From the NCBI GenBank assembly GCA_009760885.1, contig CM019713.1:6880266-6944265 (forward strand): a DNA stretch of 64,000 nucleotides. Reading direction: 5' to 3'. The translations under genes were made by a program, and so were the position numbers. The notes beneath the pieces were generated by a model. It ran no database searches and had not been told where the DNA came from. It saw nothing but the letters and a program-made list of their open reading frames with translations. Origin of the DNA: Achatina immaculata (lineage: Eukaryota > Mollusca > Gastropoda > Stylommatophora > Achatinidae). This document shows, piece by piece, positions 20,233 through 32,945 of this stretch (position 1 is its first letter; every line of letters begins with the position of its first letter).

Positions 20233-23200
20233 AAAAAAAAAAAACCTTGGAGACGTTGATCAAAAACCGTGGAGAAGCTGATCAAAAATCTTGTACAAGC
20301 TTATCAAAAACATTGTAGAAACCTATCAAAAGCACTGAAGAAGTTTATCAAAAATCCTTTAGACACTCATCAGAAACATTTGGGAACCTGATCAGAAACC
20401 TTGGAGAGGCTGATAAAAAAAACCTTGGAGAAGTTGATCAAAAACCGTGGAGAAGCTGATCAAAATTCTTGTAGAAGCTGATAAAAATCTGTATAGAAGC
20501 TGATCAAAATCCTTGTAGAAGCGAATCAAAATCCTTGTAGAAGTGGATCAATATCCTTGTAGAAGCTGATCACAATCCTTGTAGAAGCTGATCAAAATCC
20601 TTGTAGAAGCGGATCAAAATCCTTGTTGCCGAAGCTGATCAAAATCCGTGTAGAAGCTGATCACAATCCTTGTAGAAGAGGATCAAAATTCTTGTAGAAA
20701 CTGATCAAAATCCTTGTAGAAGCGGATCAAAATCCTTGTAGAAGTTTATCAAAATCATTGTAGAAGCTGATAAAAATCCTTGTAGAAGCGGATCATAAAA
20801 CGTGTAGAAGCGGATCAAAATCCTTGTAGAAGCGGATCATAAAACTTGTAGAAGCGGATCAAAATCCTTGTAGAAGCTGATCAAAATCCTTGTAGAAGCT
20901 GATCAAAATCCTTGTAGAAGCGGATCACAAAACGTATAGAAGCTCATAAAAAAAACCTTATCAAAGTCTTGAAGAAGCTTATCAAAAGTCGTTTAGAAGC
21001 TGATCAGAAACATTTGGGAAGCTGATCGGAAACGTTTGGGAAGCTGATCAAAAATCTTGGAGAAGCTGATCAAAACCCTTGTAGAAACCGATAAAAAGCC
21101 TTGGAGAAATCGATCAAAAACCCTGAAGCTGATCAAAAAAACCTTTAAGTAGCTGATCATAGCCTTGGAGAGGCTGATAAAAAGCCTAGAATAAGCTGAT
21201 CACACACCTTGCAGAATCTGATCAAAAACCATATAGATGCTGATCAAAATCCTTGAAGAAGATTATCAAAAATCTTGTAGAAGCGTATCATAAATGTTGC
21301 AGAAGCAGATCAAAATTCTTGGAGAAGCTGATCAGAAAACATTGGAGAATCTGATCAAAAAACCTTTGAGATGCTGATAAAAAAAAACTTGATGAGGCTG
21401 ATAAAATAAATTTTAAATAGGTTAATCAACATTGGAAAGGCTGCTCAGAAACCTTGGAAAAGCTGATAAAAAAAACTGACCGTGTGCAAAGAGGATCAAA
21501 AACGTTGGAGCAGCTAATCAAAAAGTTTGTACAAGCTGATCAAAAACCTTGTACAAGCTGATCAAAAAGCCTGTATAAACTGATCAGAAACCTTTCAGAA
21601 ACGATGAAAATCTAGAGAAGCTGATCACAAACTTTGGAGAAGTTGATCAAGAACATTGTTGAAACTGATCCAAAAAAAATTTGAGAGGCTGATCAAAAAC
21701 CTTGGAGAAGTTGATCCAAAACATTGATGAAGAACTGATTTTAAAAAACCTTGGAGAAGCTGATCAAAAACACTGTACACGCTGGTGAAAAACCTTAGAG
21801 AAGCTGATCAGAAACCTTGGAGAAGCCGATCACAAAACTTGGAGAAGTTTATCAAAAACCGTGGAGAAGCTGATCAAAACCCTTGTAGAAGCTGATTAAA
21901 ATCCTTCTAGAAGCTGATCAAAAAAGGTGGAGAAGCTGATAAAAATCTACGGAGAAGCTGATCAAAAACCATGGAGAAGCTGAGCACAGCCCGTGGAGAA
22001 ACTGATCAAGAACCTTGAAGAAGCTGATCATAAAACTTTTATAAGCTGATTAAAAACGGTGGAAAAGCTGATCACAGCCCGTGGAGAAGCTGATCAAAAA
22101 CCTCGGAGAGGCTGATCAAAAGCCTTGGAGAATTTTATCAAAACCCTTGGAGTAGCAGATCAAAAATCGTTGAGGAGATGATAAAAAAAACCTTGGAGAA
22201 GCTAATCAAAAATCTTGGAGAGGCTGATAAAAAGAATTGGAGAGGCCGATCAAAAGCTTTTGAAGAAACTGATTAAAAACATACCTTGAAGAAACTGATC
22301 AAAAACTTTTGAGAAGATGATACAAAACCTTGGAGATGCTGATCAAAAGACTTGGGAGATTGTGATTAAAAATCGTTTAGAAGCTTATCAAAAGCCTCGA
22401 AGAAGCTGATCAAAAACCCTTTAGAAACTGTTCAGTAGCCTTTGGGAAGCTGATCACAAACCTGATGATGCTGATCAAATACCCTGTATAAGGTGATCAT
22501 AAACTTTGGAGAAACTGATCAAACGCCTTGGAGAAATTTATCAAAAAACTTGAATCTTATCAAAAACCCTTTAAGACGCTGATTAAAAGACCTTGGAGAA
22601 ACTGATCACAAAATCTTTGAGAAGCTGATAAAAAAAAACCTTGGAGAAACTGATAAAAATCCTTTGAGATTTTGTAACGCAAAGTACGTTGGAGAGGCTG
22701 ATAAAAACCTTGGAGAGGCTTTTCAAACAGCCTTGGAGGGGCTGAATAAAACGATTCGGGAGACTGATCAAAAATCGTGGAGAAGTAGATCAAAAACTTT
22801 GAGAAAGCTTGTTAAAACCCTGGCAGAATCTGATCAAAACCAGTGTAGAAGCTGATAAAAACCTTGGAGAAACTGATGAAAAACCTTGGAAAATCTGATC
22901 AAATACCTTGTAGAAACTGATCAAAATCCTTTTAGAAGTGGATAAAAATCCTTGTAGAAGATTATTAAAATTCCTGTAGAAACTCCTCAAAAAACCTGTA
23001 GAAACTGATCAAAATCTTTGAAGAAGCTGATCAAAATCATTATAGGAGCTGACCAAAAACCTTGTAGAAGCTTATCAAAAACATTGCAGAAATCTATCAA
23101 ATGCCTTGAAGAAACTTATCAAAAATCCAGATCAGAAACATTTAAGAACCTAATCAAAATCTTATAGAAACCAATCAAAAACCTTGGAGAAGTTGATCAA

Positions 23201-26200
23201 AACCCTTGAAGTTGATCATAAAGCCTTTAAGTAGCTAATCATAACGTTGGAGAGGCTGATCAAAAGCATTCGAAAAGCTGATCACAAACCTTGAATAATC
23301 TAATAAAAAATCTTGTAGAAGCTGATCAAAATCCTCCTTGTAGAAGCTGATTTAAATCCTTGTAGAAACCCTTGGAGGAGTTTCTCAAAAATCATGTAGA
23401 AGCTGATCAAAATCCTTATAGAAGCTTATCAAAAACCTTGGAGAAGCTGATCAAAAGCCTTGGAGAAACTGATCAAAACGGATTGCAGATATGATAAAAA
23501 AAATCCTTGTAGAGACTGATTAAAAAAAAATTCTTGCTGACCCGGAACTACAACATTCGAAAGGCCGATCAAAAAAACTTTGAAAAAGCTGATCAAAAAC
23601 GTTTGACAAGCTGATCAGAAAGGTAGAAGACCTGATTTTAAAAAACATGGAGAAGCTGATCAAAAGCACTGTACAACTTGATGAATAACCTTAGAGAAGC
23701 TGATCACAAACCTTGGAGAAGCTAGTCACAAACCTTGGAGAAGCTGATCATAAACCCTGGAGAAGCTGATCAAAAACTTTGGAAAAACTGATCACAAAAT
23801 CTGAGAGGCTGATCACAAACTTTCGATAAGCTGATAAAAATCCCTGGAGATTTTTATCAAAACACCTTGGGGAGGCTGATAAAAACCTAGGAGAGGCTTT
23901 TCAAAACCCTTGGAGGGCCTCATCAAAACGATTGGGGAGGCTGATAAAAAATCTAGAGATGCTGATCAAAAACCCTGAGAAAAAAAAACGTATCAAAACC
24001 CAGGTAGAAGCTGATCAAAATCCCAGGACAAGCTCATCAAAAACCTTGGAGAAGCTGATCAAAAACTTTGGAGAAGCTGATCAAAAACTTTGGAGAAGCT
24101 GATCAAAAACCATGAAAAATCTTATTTAAAATATTGAAGAAGCTGATCAAACACCTTAGAGAAGGTGATCAAAAACCTTGGAAAACTGATGGGGGGAAAA
24201 ACCTTGGAAAGGCTGCTCAAAAGCCTTGGAGAGGCTGATTAAAAACAAAAATAGAAAAACTGATAAAAAACCCTGAAGAATCTGATCAAAAACCTTATAG
24301 AAGCTGATCAAAATCTTTGTAGAAGCTTCTCAAAATCCTTGTAAAAGCGGATCAATATCTTTGTAGAAGATTATCAAAATCCTTATAGAAGCTGATCAAA
24401 ATCCTTACAGAAACGGATCAAAAATCTTGCACAAGCTTATCAAAATCATTGTAGAAACCTATCAAAAGCCCTGAAGAAGCTTATCAAAAATCCTTTAGAC
24501 GCTCGTCAGAAACATTTGGGAACCTGATCACAAACCTTGGAGAGGCTGATAAAAAAAATCTTGCAGGGCCTAAACAACAACGCTGGAGAGGCTGATCAAA
24601 AAACCTTGATAGAACTGATCAAATTCCTTGGAGAAGCTCATCAAAGATCCTGGAATAGCTGGTTAAAATCTTTCTACACGCTGATCAGAAATCTTGAATA
24701 ATCTAGAAGCTGATCAAAATTCTTGTACAAGCAGATCAAAAGCCTTAGAGAAATTGATCAAAAACCTTGAAGCTGATCAAAATATCTGTCAGTAGCTGAT
24801 CATAACCTTGGAGAGGCTGATCTAAAGCCTATGAGAAGCTGATTACAAACTTGGAGAATCTGATCAAAAACCTTGTAGAAGCTCATCAAAATCCTTGTAG
24901 AAGCTGATCAAAATCCTTGGAGAATCTGATAAAAAAAAACATTGCAGAAGGTGATCAAAAAACCTTGGAGAGACTGATAAAAATATCTTGCAGAGCCTGA
25001 ACAACAATATTGGAGAGGTTGACCAAAAATCCTTGACAAAGCTGATCAAAAACTTAGTAAAAGAACTGATAAAAAAAAACTTGGAGAAGCTGATCAAAAA
25101 CACTGTACAAGGCGATCAAAAATTTTGGAGAAGCTGATCAAAAACTTTCTACAAGTTGATCGAAAACCTTGAATAAGCTGATCAAAAACTTTGTAGAATC
25201 TTATCAAAAATCCTGTACAAGCTGATCAAACATATTTGAGAAACTGATAAAACAACTTAGAGCAGCTGATCACAAACTTTGGAGAATCTGGTCACAAACC
25301 TTGGAGAAGGTGATCACAAACCCTGGAGAAGATTTCAAAAACCTTGGAGAAACTGATCACAAAATCTTTGAGAAACTGATCAAAAACCTTGGAGAAGCTG
25401 ATAAAAAATTCCTGGAGATTTTGATCAAAGCACGTTGGAGAGGCTTTTCAGAAACCCTTGGAGAGCCTGATCAAAACGAGTGGCAAGGCTGATCAAAAAT
25501 CGTGGAGAAGTTGATCAAAAACATTGAGAACGCTTATCAAAACCCTGGTAGAAGCTGATCAAAACCCATGTAGTAACTGATCAAAAACCTTGGGGAAGTT
25601 GATGAAAAACCTTGGAAAATCTGATCATAAACCTTGGAGTACTCGAATAAATTTTTCTACAGGCTGATCACAAACTTTGAATAATCTGATCAAAACCCTT
25701 GTAGAAGCTGATCAGAGTCCTTGTAGAAGCGGATCATAAAACTTGAAGAAGCTGATCAAAAACATTGTAGAACCTTATCAAAAGACTTGAAGAAGCTTAT
25801 CACAAATCCTTTAGAAGCTCATCAGAGACATTTGGAAACCTGATAAAAATCTTAGAGAAGCTGGTCAAAAGCCTTGTAGAAACCGATCAAAAGCCGTGGA
25901 GAAATTGATCAAAAACCTTGAAGCTGTTAAAAATCATTTAAGTAGCTGATCATGCCCTTGGATATACTGCTCAAAAGCCTTCGAGAAACTGATCACAAAG
26001 CTTGGAGAATCTGATCAAAAACCATGTAGAATCTGATAAAAACTCCTTGGAGAGACTGGTAAAAAAAAAATCTTCAAAAAGCTGATCAAAAACCTTGGAA
26101 AGGCTGAACAAAAATCTTGTAGAAGAACTGATGAAAAAAACCCTGGAGAAGTTGATCAAAAACACTATACAAGGTGATAAAAAATCTTCGAGTAGCTGAT

Positions 26201-29200
26201 CAAAAACTTTCTACAAGTTTTCTACAAGTTTCTTTCTACAGAAAACCTAGAAGATGCTGATCAAAAAAACCTTCTAGAATCTGATTTATAACCTTGTAGA
26301 ATCTGAAAAAAAATCCTGTACAAGCTGATCAAAAATCTTTGAAAAACTGATTAAAAACTTTAGAGAGCTGATCACAAACTTTGGAGAAGCTGATCACAAA
26401 CCGTGTAGAAGTTGATCATCACTTGGAGAATGTGGTTTTAAAAAAAATGGAGAAGCTGATTACAATCCTTGTAGAACCTGATAAAAATCCTTGTAGAAGA
26501 TTATCAAATCCTTGCAGAAGCTGATCAATAAACTTGTAGAAGCTTATCAAAAACATTGCAGAAACCTATCAAAAGCCTTGAATAAACTTATCAAAAATCC
26601 TTTAGAAGCTGATCAGAAACATTTGGTAAACTGATAAAAAATCTTGGAGAGGCTGATCAAAAACCTTGAAGCTGATTAAAAAAAAACCTTTAAGTAGCTG
26701 ATCATAAAATTGGAGAAGCTGATCAAAAACCGTGGAGAAATTGATCAAAAACCTTGTAGAACGTGATCAAAATCCTTGTAGAACATTATCAAAATCCTCG
26801 CAGAAGTTGATCAATAAACTTGTAGAAGCTTATCAAAAACATTGTAGAAACCTATCAAAACCCTTGAATAAACTTATCAAAGATTCTTTATAAGCTGATC
26901 AGAAACATTTGGTAAACTGATCAAACATCTTGGAGAAGCTGATCAAAAACCTTGAAGCTGATTAAAAAAAAACCTTTAAGTAGCTGATCATAAACTTGGA
27001 GAAGCTGATCAAAAACCATGGAGAAACTGATCAAAAACCTTGTAGAAGCTGATCACAAACCGTGGAGAAGCTGATCAAAAACCTTGTAGAAGCTGATCAA
27101 AATCCTTGTAGGAGCGTATCAATATCCTTGCAGATGCTTATCAAAAATCTTGTGGAAGCTTATCAAAAATCTTGCAGAATCTGATCAAAAAACCTTGGAG
27201 AAGCTGATCGGAAATCTTGGAGAATCTGATCAAAGAACCTTGAAGGGATTGATCAAAAAACCTTGGGCCTGAACAACAACGCTGGGGAGGCTGAACACAC
27301 TTTGAAAAAGCTGATCAAAAACCTTGGAGAAACTTATAAAAAATCTTGGAGTAGCTGATCAAAATCTTTCTACAAGGTAATCGAAAACCTTGTAGTAACT
27401 GATCGAAAACCTTGTAGAAGTTGATCTAAAACCTTGTAGAAGTTGATCTAAAACCTTGTACAAGCTGATCACAAATCCTGTACATGATGATCAAAACCAT
27501 TTGAAAAATTGATGAAAAACTTAGAGAGGCTGATCACAAACCTTGGAGAAGCTGATCACAAACATTGGAGAAACTGATCACAAACCTTGAATAAGCTGAT
27601 CACAAACCTCAGAGAAGCTGATCACAAACCTTGAGAAACTGATTACAAAATCTTTGAGAAGCTGATCAATAATCTTGGAGAAATTGATAAAAATCTGGAG
27701 ATTTGTATCAAAACACGTTGGAGAGGCTGATAAAACCATGGAGATGGTTTTCAGAAACCATTGGAGGGCCTGATCAAAACGATTGGAGAGGTTCATCAAA
27801 AACCTTTGAGAAAGCTTATCAATACCCTGGTATACGCTGATCAAAAACCGTGTAGAAGCTGATCAAAATTCTTGGAGAAGCTGATCAAAAACCGTGGAGA
27901 AGCTGATCAAAAAAGAAGAACTGATTTTTAAAAACTTGAAGCTAATCAAAAATACTGTATAGGCTGATCAAAAATCTTGGAGTAGCTGATCAAAAACTTT
28001 CTACAAGTTTATCGAAAACCTTGTAGAAGATGATCAAAATCATTGTAGAAGCTGATATAAAACTTTGCAGACGTTTATCAAAGATACTGCACAAAGTGAT
28101 CAAAAACCTTTGAGAAACTGATGAAAATCTTTAGGGAAGCTGATCACAAACCTTGGAGAAGCTGATCACAAACCTTGTAGAAGCTGATCACAAACCTTGG
28201 AGAAGCTGATCACAAACCCTTCAGAAGCTGATAAAAAACCTTGGAGAAACTGAACACAACATCTTTGAGGAGCTGAACAAAAACCTTGGAGAAACTGATA
28301 AAAATCGCTGGAGATTTTTATAAAAACACCTTGGAGAGGCTTTTCAAAAACCCTTGGAAAGCCATACCAAAAACCTAGCAGAAGCTGATCAAAAAAAAAT
28401 CAGAAAAAGTCTTGCAGAGCCTGATCAAAAACCTCCCAGAAAATGATCAAAAACCTTGTAGAAGAACTGATTAAAAAAAACCTTGGAGAAACTAAAGTGG
28501 AGAAGCTGATCAAAATCCTTGGAAAGTCTAATGTGGAAAAACCTTCGAAAACCTTGGAGACTTTGGTAAAAAAAAAAAAAACATTGGAGAAGATGATCAA
28601 AAACATTGTAGAAACTGATAAAAAAAAACCTTGTAGTAGCCGATCATAATCCTTGTAGAAGCGGATCAAAATCCTTGTAGACGCTTATCAAACTTTTTGT
28701 GGAACCTTATCAAAAATCTTACAGAACCTGATCAAAAACCTTGGAGAAGCCGATCATAAACCTTGGAGAAACTCATCAAAAAACCTTGGTGAGGCATATA
28801 AAAAAATCTTGCAGGGCGTGAACAACAACACTGGAGAGGCTGATCAAAATCCTTGAAAAAGCTGATAAAAATCCTTGGAGAAAATGATCAAAAACCTTGG
28901 AGAAGCTGATCATATACCTTGGAGAAGCTGATCATATACCTTGGAGATGCTGATCATATACCTTGGAGAAGCTGATCATATATCTTGGAGAATCTGATCA
29001 CGAACCCTAGAGAAGCTGATCAAAACCTTGGAGAATGATCGCAAAATCTTTGTGAAGATGATAAAAAAAACCTTGGAGAAGGTAATAAAAATCCCTGGAC
29101 ATTTTGATCACAACACCTTGGAGAGGCTTTTCAAAAACCCTTGGAGGGACTGATCAAAACGATTGGGGAGGCTGATCAAAAATCGTGCAGAAGCTGATCA

Positions 29201-30763
29201 AAAACCTTGGAGTAGCTGATCAGAAACCTTGGAGTAGCTGATCAAAATCTTTGGAAACGTTGATGAAAAAACCCTGGAGAGGCTGATCAACCATGTTGCA
29301 GAGGCTGATTAAAAAAATCATGGATAAACTGATCACAAACACCGCGAAGACGCTGATCAAAAACCATGTAGAAGCTAATCAAAAGCCTTGTAGAAGCTGA
29401 TCAATATCCTTCTAGAAGCGGATCAAAATCCTTGTAGATACTTATCAAAGGTTTTGTGGAAGCTTATCTGAAATCTTTCAGAAACCTTGGAGAATCTGAT
29501 TAAAAAGCCTTGGAGAAGCTGATCAAAAACCATGGAGAAGCTGATCAAAATCCTTGGAGAGGTTGATAAAAAAAAACCTTGTAGAAGCTGATCAAAAACC
29601 TTGGAATAGCTGATCAAAACTGTGGAGAAGCTGATCAAAATCCTTGGAGAGGTTGATGAAAAACCTTGGAGATGCTGATCAGAAACCGTGGAGAAGATGA
29701 TCAGAAACCTTGTAGAAACTGATGAAAAACCTTATAGAAGAAGATCACAAACCTTGGAGAAGCTGATCATGTACCTTGGAGAAGCTGATCATACACCTTG
29801 AAGAAGCTGATCTTATACCTTGGAGAAGCTGATTATAAACCCTGGAGAAGCTGTTCAAAAACCTTGGAAAATGATCGCAAAATCTTTGTGAGGATGATAA
29901 AAGAAACCTTGGAGAAGCTAATAAAAATCCCTGGACATTTTGATCACAATAACTTGGAGAGGCTTTTCAAAACCCCTTGGAGGGTCTGATCAAAACGATT
30001 GGGGAGGTTTATCAAATGTCGTGGAGTAGCTGATCAAAAACCTTGGAGAAAGCTTATCAAAACCCTGGTAGAAGCAGATCAAAAACCGTGTAGAAGCTAA
30101 TCAGAAACCTTGGAGTAGCTGATCAAAATCCTTGGAAAGGTTGATGAAAAAAACCTAGAGAGGTTGATCAGCAACCTTGCAGAGGCTGATAAAAAAAAAA
30201 CATTGGAGAAGCTGATAAAAAAAAACCTTGGAGAAACTGATCACAAAAACCGCAGAGAAGCGGATCAAAAACCATGTAGAAGCTGATCAAAAACCTTGTA
30301 GATACTTATCAAAAATTTTGTGGAAGCTTATCAGAAATCTTTCAAAACCTTGGAGAATCTGATCAAAAACCCTAGAGAAGCTGATCAAAGTCATTGGAAA
30401 AACTGATCAAAAGCCTTTGATAAGCTTATCAAAAACCTTGGAGAAGCTGATCAAAATCCTTGTTGATGAAAAACCTTGGAGAGGCTGATCAAAATCCTTG
30501 TTGATGAAAAATTTTGGAGAGGCTGATCAACAGCCTTGAAGAGGCTGATATAAATAAACCTTGGAGAACCTGATCAAAACCCGTTCAGAAGCTGATCAAA
30601 AACTGTGGAGAAGATGATCAAAAACCTTGGAAAAGAAGATCAAAACTCTTGTATAAGCTGATGAAAATCCTTGTAGAAGCTGATCAGAATCCTTGTAGAA
30701 ACTTACCAGAAACGTTGTAGAAGCATATCAACAGCCTTCTACCACCTGATCAAAATCATTGTA

Positions 30764-32290
30764 TACTGTTAATAAAAAACAAACAAACAAAAAAAAAAAA
30801 GAAACACAACACTTCTGTAGTTGTAAATGACACAAAATTTCAAACTTGTATCAAAATTTTATTTTACCCAATTAATGTTTCAATCTTGGCATGAAGAAAA
30901 TTTAAGACTTTAACAATGAAGTGATGTTCATTAATTATTTGCTTTGGACTTTTATTCTTTGCGTTTGAGCCATCCGTTTCAGTAAGGTGTATGGCCTCCT
31001 CTGCCCTGTATCAGAGAACAACATCTCTTTGACATGAATCCGATTAGCCGTTGGATCTGTTGTTGTAGAATGGCTGCCCACTTTTCCCGCAGTGCAAGAG
31101 ACAGCTGTCGGAGATTGGTTGGCGCCACGTCTCGCTGGTGGACTTTTCTGTTGAGTTCATCCCATAAGTATTCTATTGGGTTCATGTCTGATGACATGGA
31201 AGGCCACGGAATGGTCTGGACGTTGTTGTCAGTGAGGAACTAGGTGGTGAGTTGTGCCACGTGAGGTATAGCATTATCCTGCTGAAAAATCGACCCTGGT
31301 GCAGCCAGATGTGGAAGGACGTGAGGACGAAGAATTTCAGCGACGTTTCGGTTGGCATTCGGCGTCCTTCAGTTTGCACCAGGTAACTTCTTCCAGTGAA
31401 GTTGATCGTCCCTCACACCAATACACCTCCACCACCATGTGGAGGAGTCTCATCCACGCAGTTCTGAGCGCAGCGCTCATGGACTCTGCGGTAAACTCTT
31501 CTCCGTTTATAGTGTCGCTGGAACAGAAAGAATGATTCATCACTAAACAAAACCCTTCTCCAATCATTCATAACGGTCCAATGGCGATGCTGGTTCGCTC
31601 ACTGCAGTCGGTTCTGGTGATGCCGATCCGTAAGAACAGGATCTCTGTAGTTTCTTCTAGCCCAAAGACCAGCGTCGTACAGAAGATTCCTGACCGTTTG
31701 ATCTGAAATTCGACGAGCTGCTGTCATTGACTGGACTGTTGAGGACGCAGATGCAAATCGATTCCTAAGGTGACGCAGCCGTATGAAGCGATCTTCAGCA
31801 GGAGTTGTGACTATGGTTCTTCCAATGCGCTGCCGGTCTGCAACTGAGTCAGTTTCTCGAAATCACCTCCTAAGACGACTAATGGTGCCACATTAAATTA
31901 TCTGGCCGCTACACTTTGTGACTTATCAGTCTATAAACGTTCAATGTTGATGAGTCGTTGTTCTGTAGTAAGATGAGCCATACTTGTGCATGGAATTTTC
32001 AGATGAATTGAGTCGATGTGCGTCAATCTTTTATAGGCATTCAATAACATGGTCATTGCACTTTGTGTTAGTACGTTTCACGGGTTTCTCGTGAACCTGT
32101 CATGAGTTATGGTCAAAAATACTGTTTTGACTAGTGTCGCTTTTCTATGCTCATGAATCATCTGCTGAGTACAATCCAGATCAGCAAGTGAAGTTGATAA
32201 GGCAATCTGCTCTTATCTGATCAGCAAACTTGTGTTTAAATCGCAAAATCGTAGTTGTTGCGTTTCTTTTTTTTTTTTTTTTGAACAGTA
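30764..32290 (-). mobile_element. Tc1-like transposon, copy 2, with TIRs and TA site
   Basis: A 1527-bp element flanked by the TA duplication (30762-30763 and 32291-32292). Terminal inverted repeats begin TACTGTT and contain an A-rich run then GAAACRCAACA. Removing the element and one TA restores a normal minisatellite unit reading CATTGTAGAAACTGATC. The minus-strand transposase is decayed into several frames at about 30979-31976. NPIEYLWDEL near 31170 and a SDESFF-like motif near 31535 remain. Related to copy 1. Confidence 0.93.
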
Positions 32291-32292
32291 TA

Positions 32293-32520
32293 GAAACTGA
32301 TCAAAAAGCTTGTAGAAGCTGATCAAAAATCCTGTACAAAATGATCAAAAACCTTTGAGAAATTGATGAAAAACCTTAGATAAGCTGATCATAAACTTTA
32401 GAGAAGCTGATCACAAACCTTGGAAAAGGTAATCATAAACCTTGGAAAAGCTGATCACAAACATCGGAGAAGCTGTGAAAGCCTTGTATAAACTAATCAA
32501 AAACCTTGTAGAAACTAATA
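32293..32520 (+). repeat. 22-bp minisatellite, right end
   Basis: Continuation of the array after the Tc1 insertion, about 10 units, ending at an A/T-rich junction near 32520. Confidence 0.92.
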
Positions 32521-32529
32521 ATTTTTTTA

Positions 32530-32945
32530 AAAAAATAGGAATATAACGTGTATTTGTTTATTGTTATTTCTAATTTTCCATTCTTGTGATATAAGATCTC
32601 TAACTGGTCTAAAAATTCTTCGCAAAACTCTGTTTTCAAAGATGTGCTTCATCTTGTTTTTTTTAGTGCTCCCATGTTTATGATCCATACAAGACAACTG
32701 GTCTAATCTGTGTTTTGTATACATTTAGTTTAGTATTGTGGGAGAGGGTTCCTGATTGCAACAAGTGTCTAAAGGCAAAATAAGTTTTGTTTCCTGCTTG
32801 TATCCTAGATCTAATTTCATCTCTCACAATGTTTAAGCTACTGCAAACTGCCCCAAGATATTTATATGAATTTTGCTCTTGCAATCCTTATACCTTCTAT
32901 TTGAATCTGATTGTCTTGTTTTTCAAGATGGAAAGCCGTGAATAA
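32530..32945 (-). pseudogene. LINE J reverse transcriptase C-terminal fragment
   Basis: Minus-strand frames at 32678-32884 and 32527-32724 read YKYLGAVCSS, RSRIQAGNKTYFAFRHLL, QIRPVVLYGS and then FENRVLRRIFRPVRD. These match the connection region after the palm of non-LTR reverse transcriptases. The frame breaks near 32690. The 5' two thirds and the 3' end are absent. It abuts the minisatellite. Confidence 0.7.

Larger units (their letters stand above)
16618..30761 (+). repeat. 22-bp minisatellite array, about 14.1 kb
   Basis: About 640 diverged copies of a 22-bp unit with core AAGCTGATCAAAAACC followed by a TTGGAG or TTGTAG ending. Most units keep TGATCA. It has higher-order structure. A variant block with a GAGATTTTGATCA phrase, then CTTTTCAAAAACCC, then CGATTGGGGAGG recurs near 17765, 18870, 19964, 22750, 23930, 25470, 27775, 29155 and 29995. 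Runs with CTTGTAGAAGC units (for example 20480-20950) form other domains. Short open frames, mainly on the minus strand, repeat a 22-residue pattern (3 x 22 bp). They follow from the period and are not called as genes. It is interrupted once, by Tc1 copy 2. Confidence 0.97.

Noticed and set aside
17595..30000. Many open frames of about 60-90 codons in the minisatellite, mostly minus strand, with FLISFSKVFDQLLQGF-like repeats
   Set aside because: They follow from a 22-bp period read in three frames (22-residue repeat). They have stops at every variation and no start or splice context.
16618..30761. CRISPR-like array
   Set aside because: The units are contiguous 22-bp repeats without unique spacers, in a eukaryotic context.
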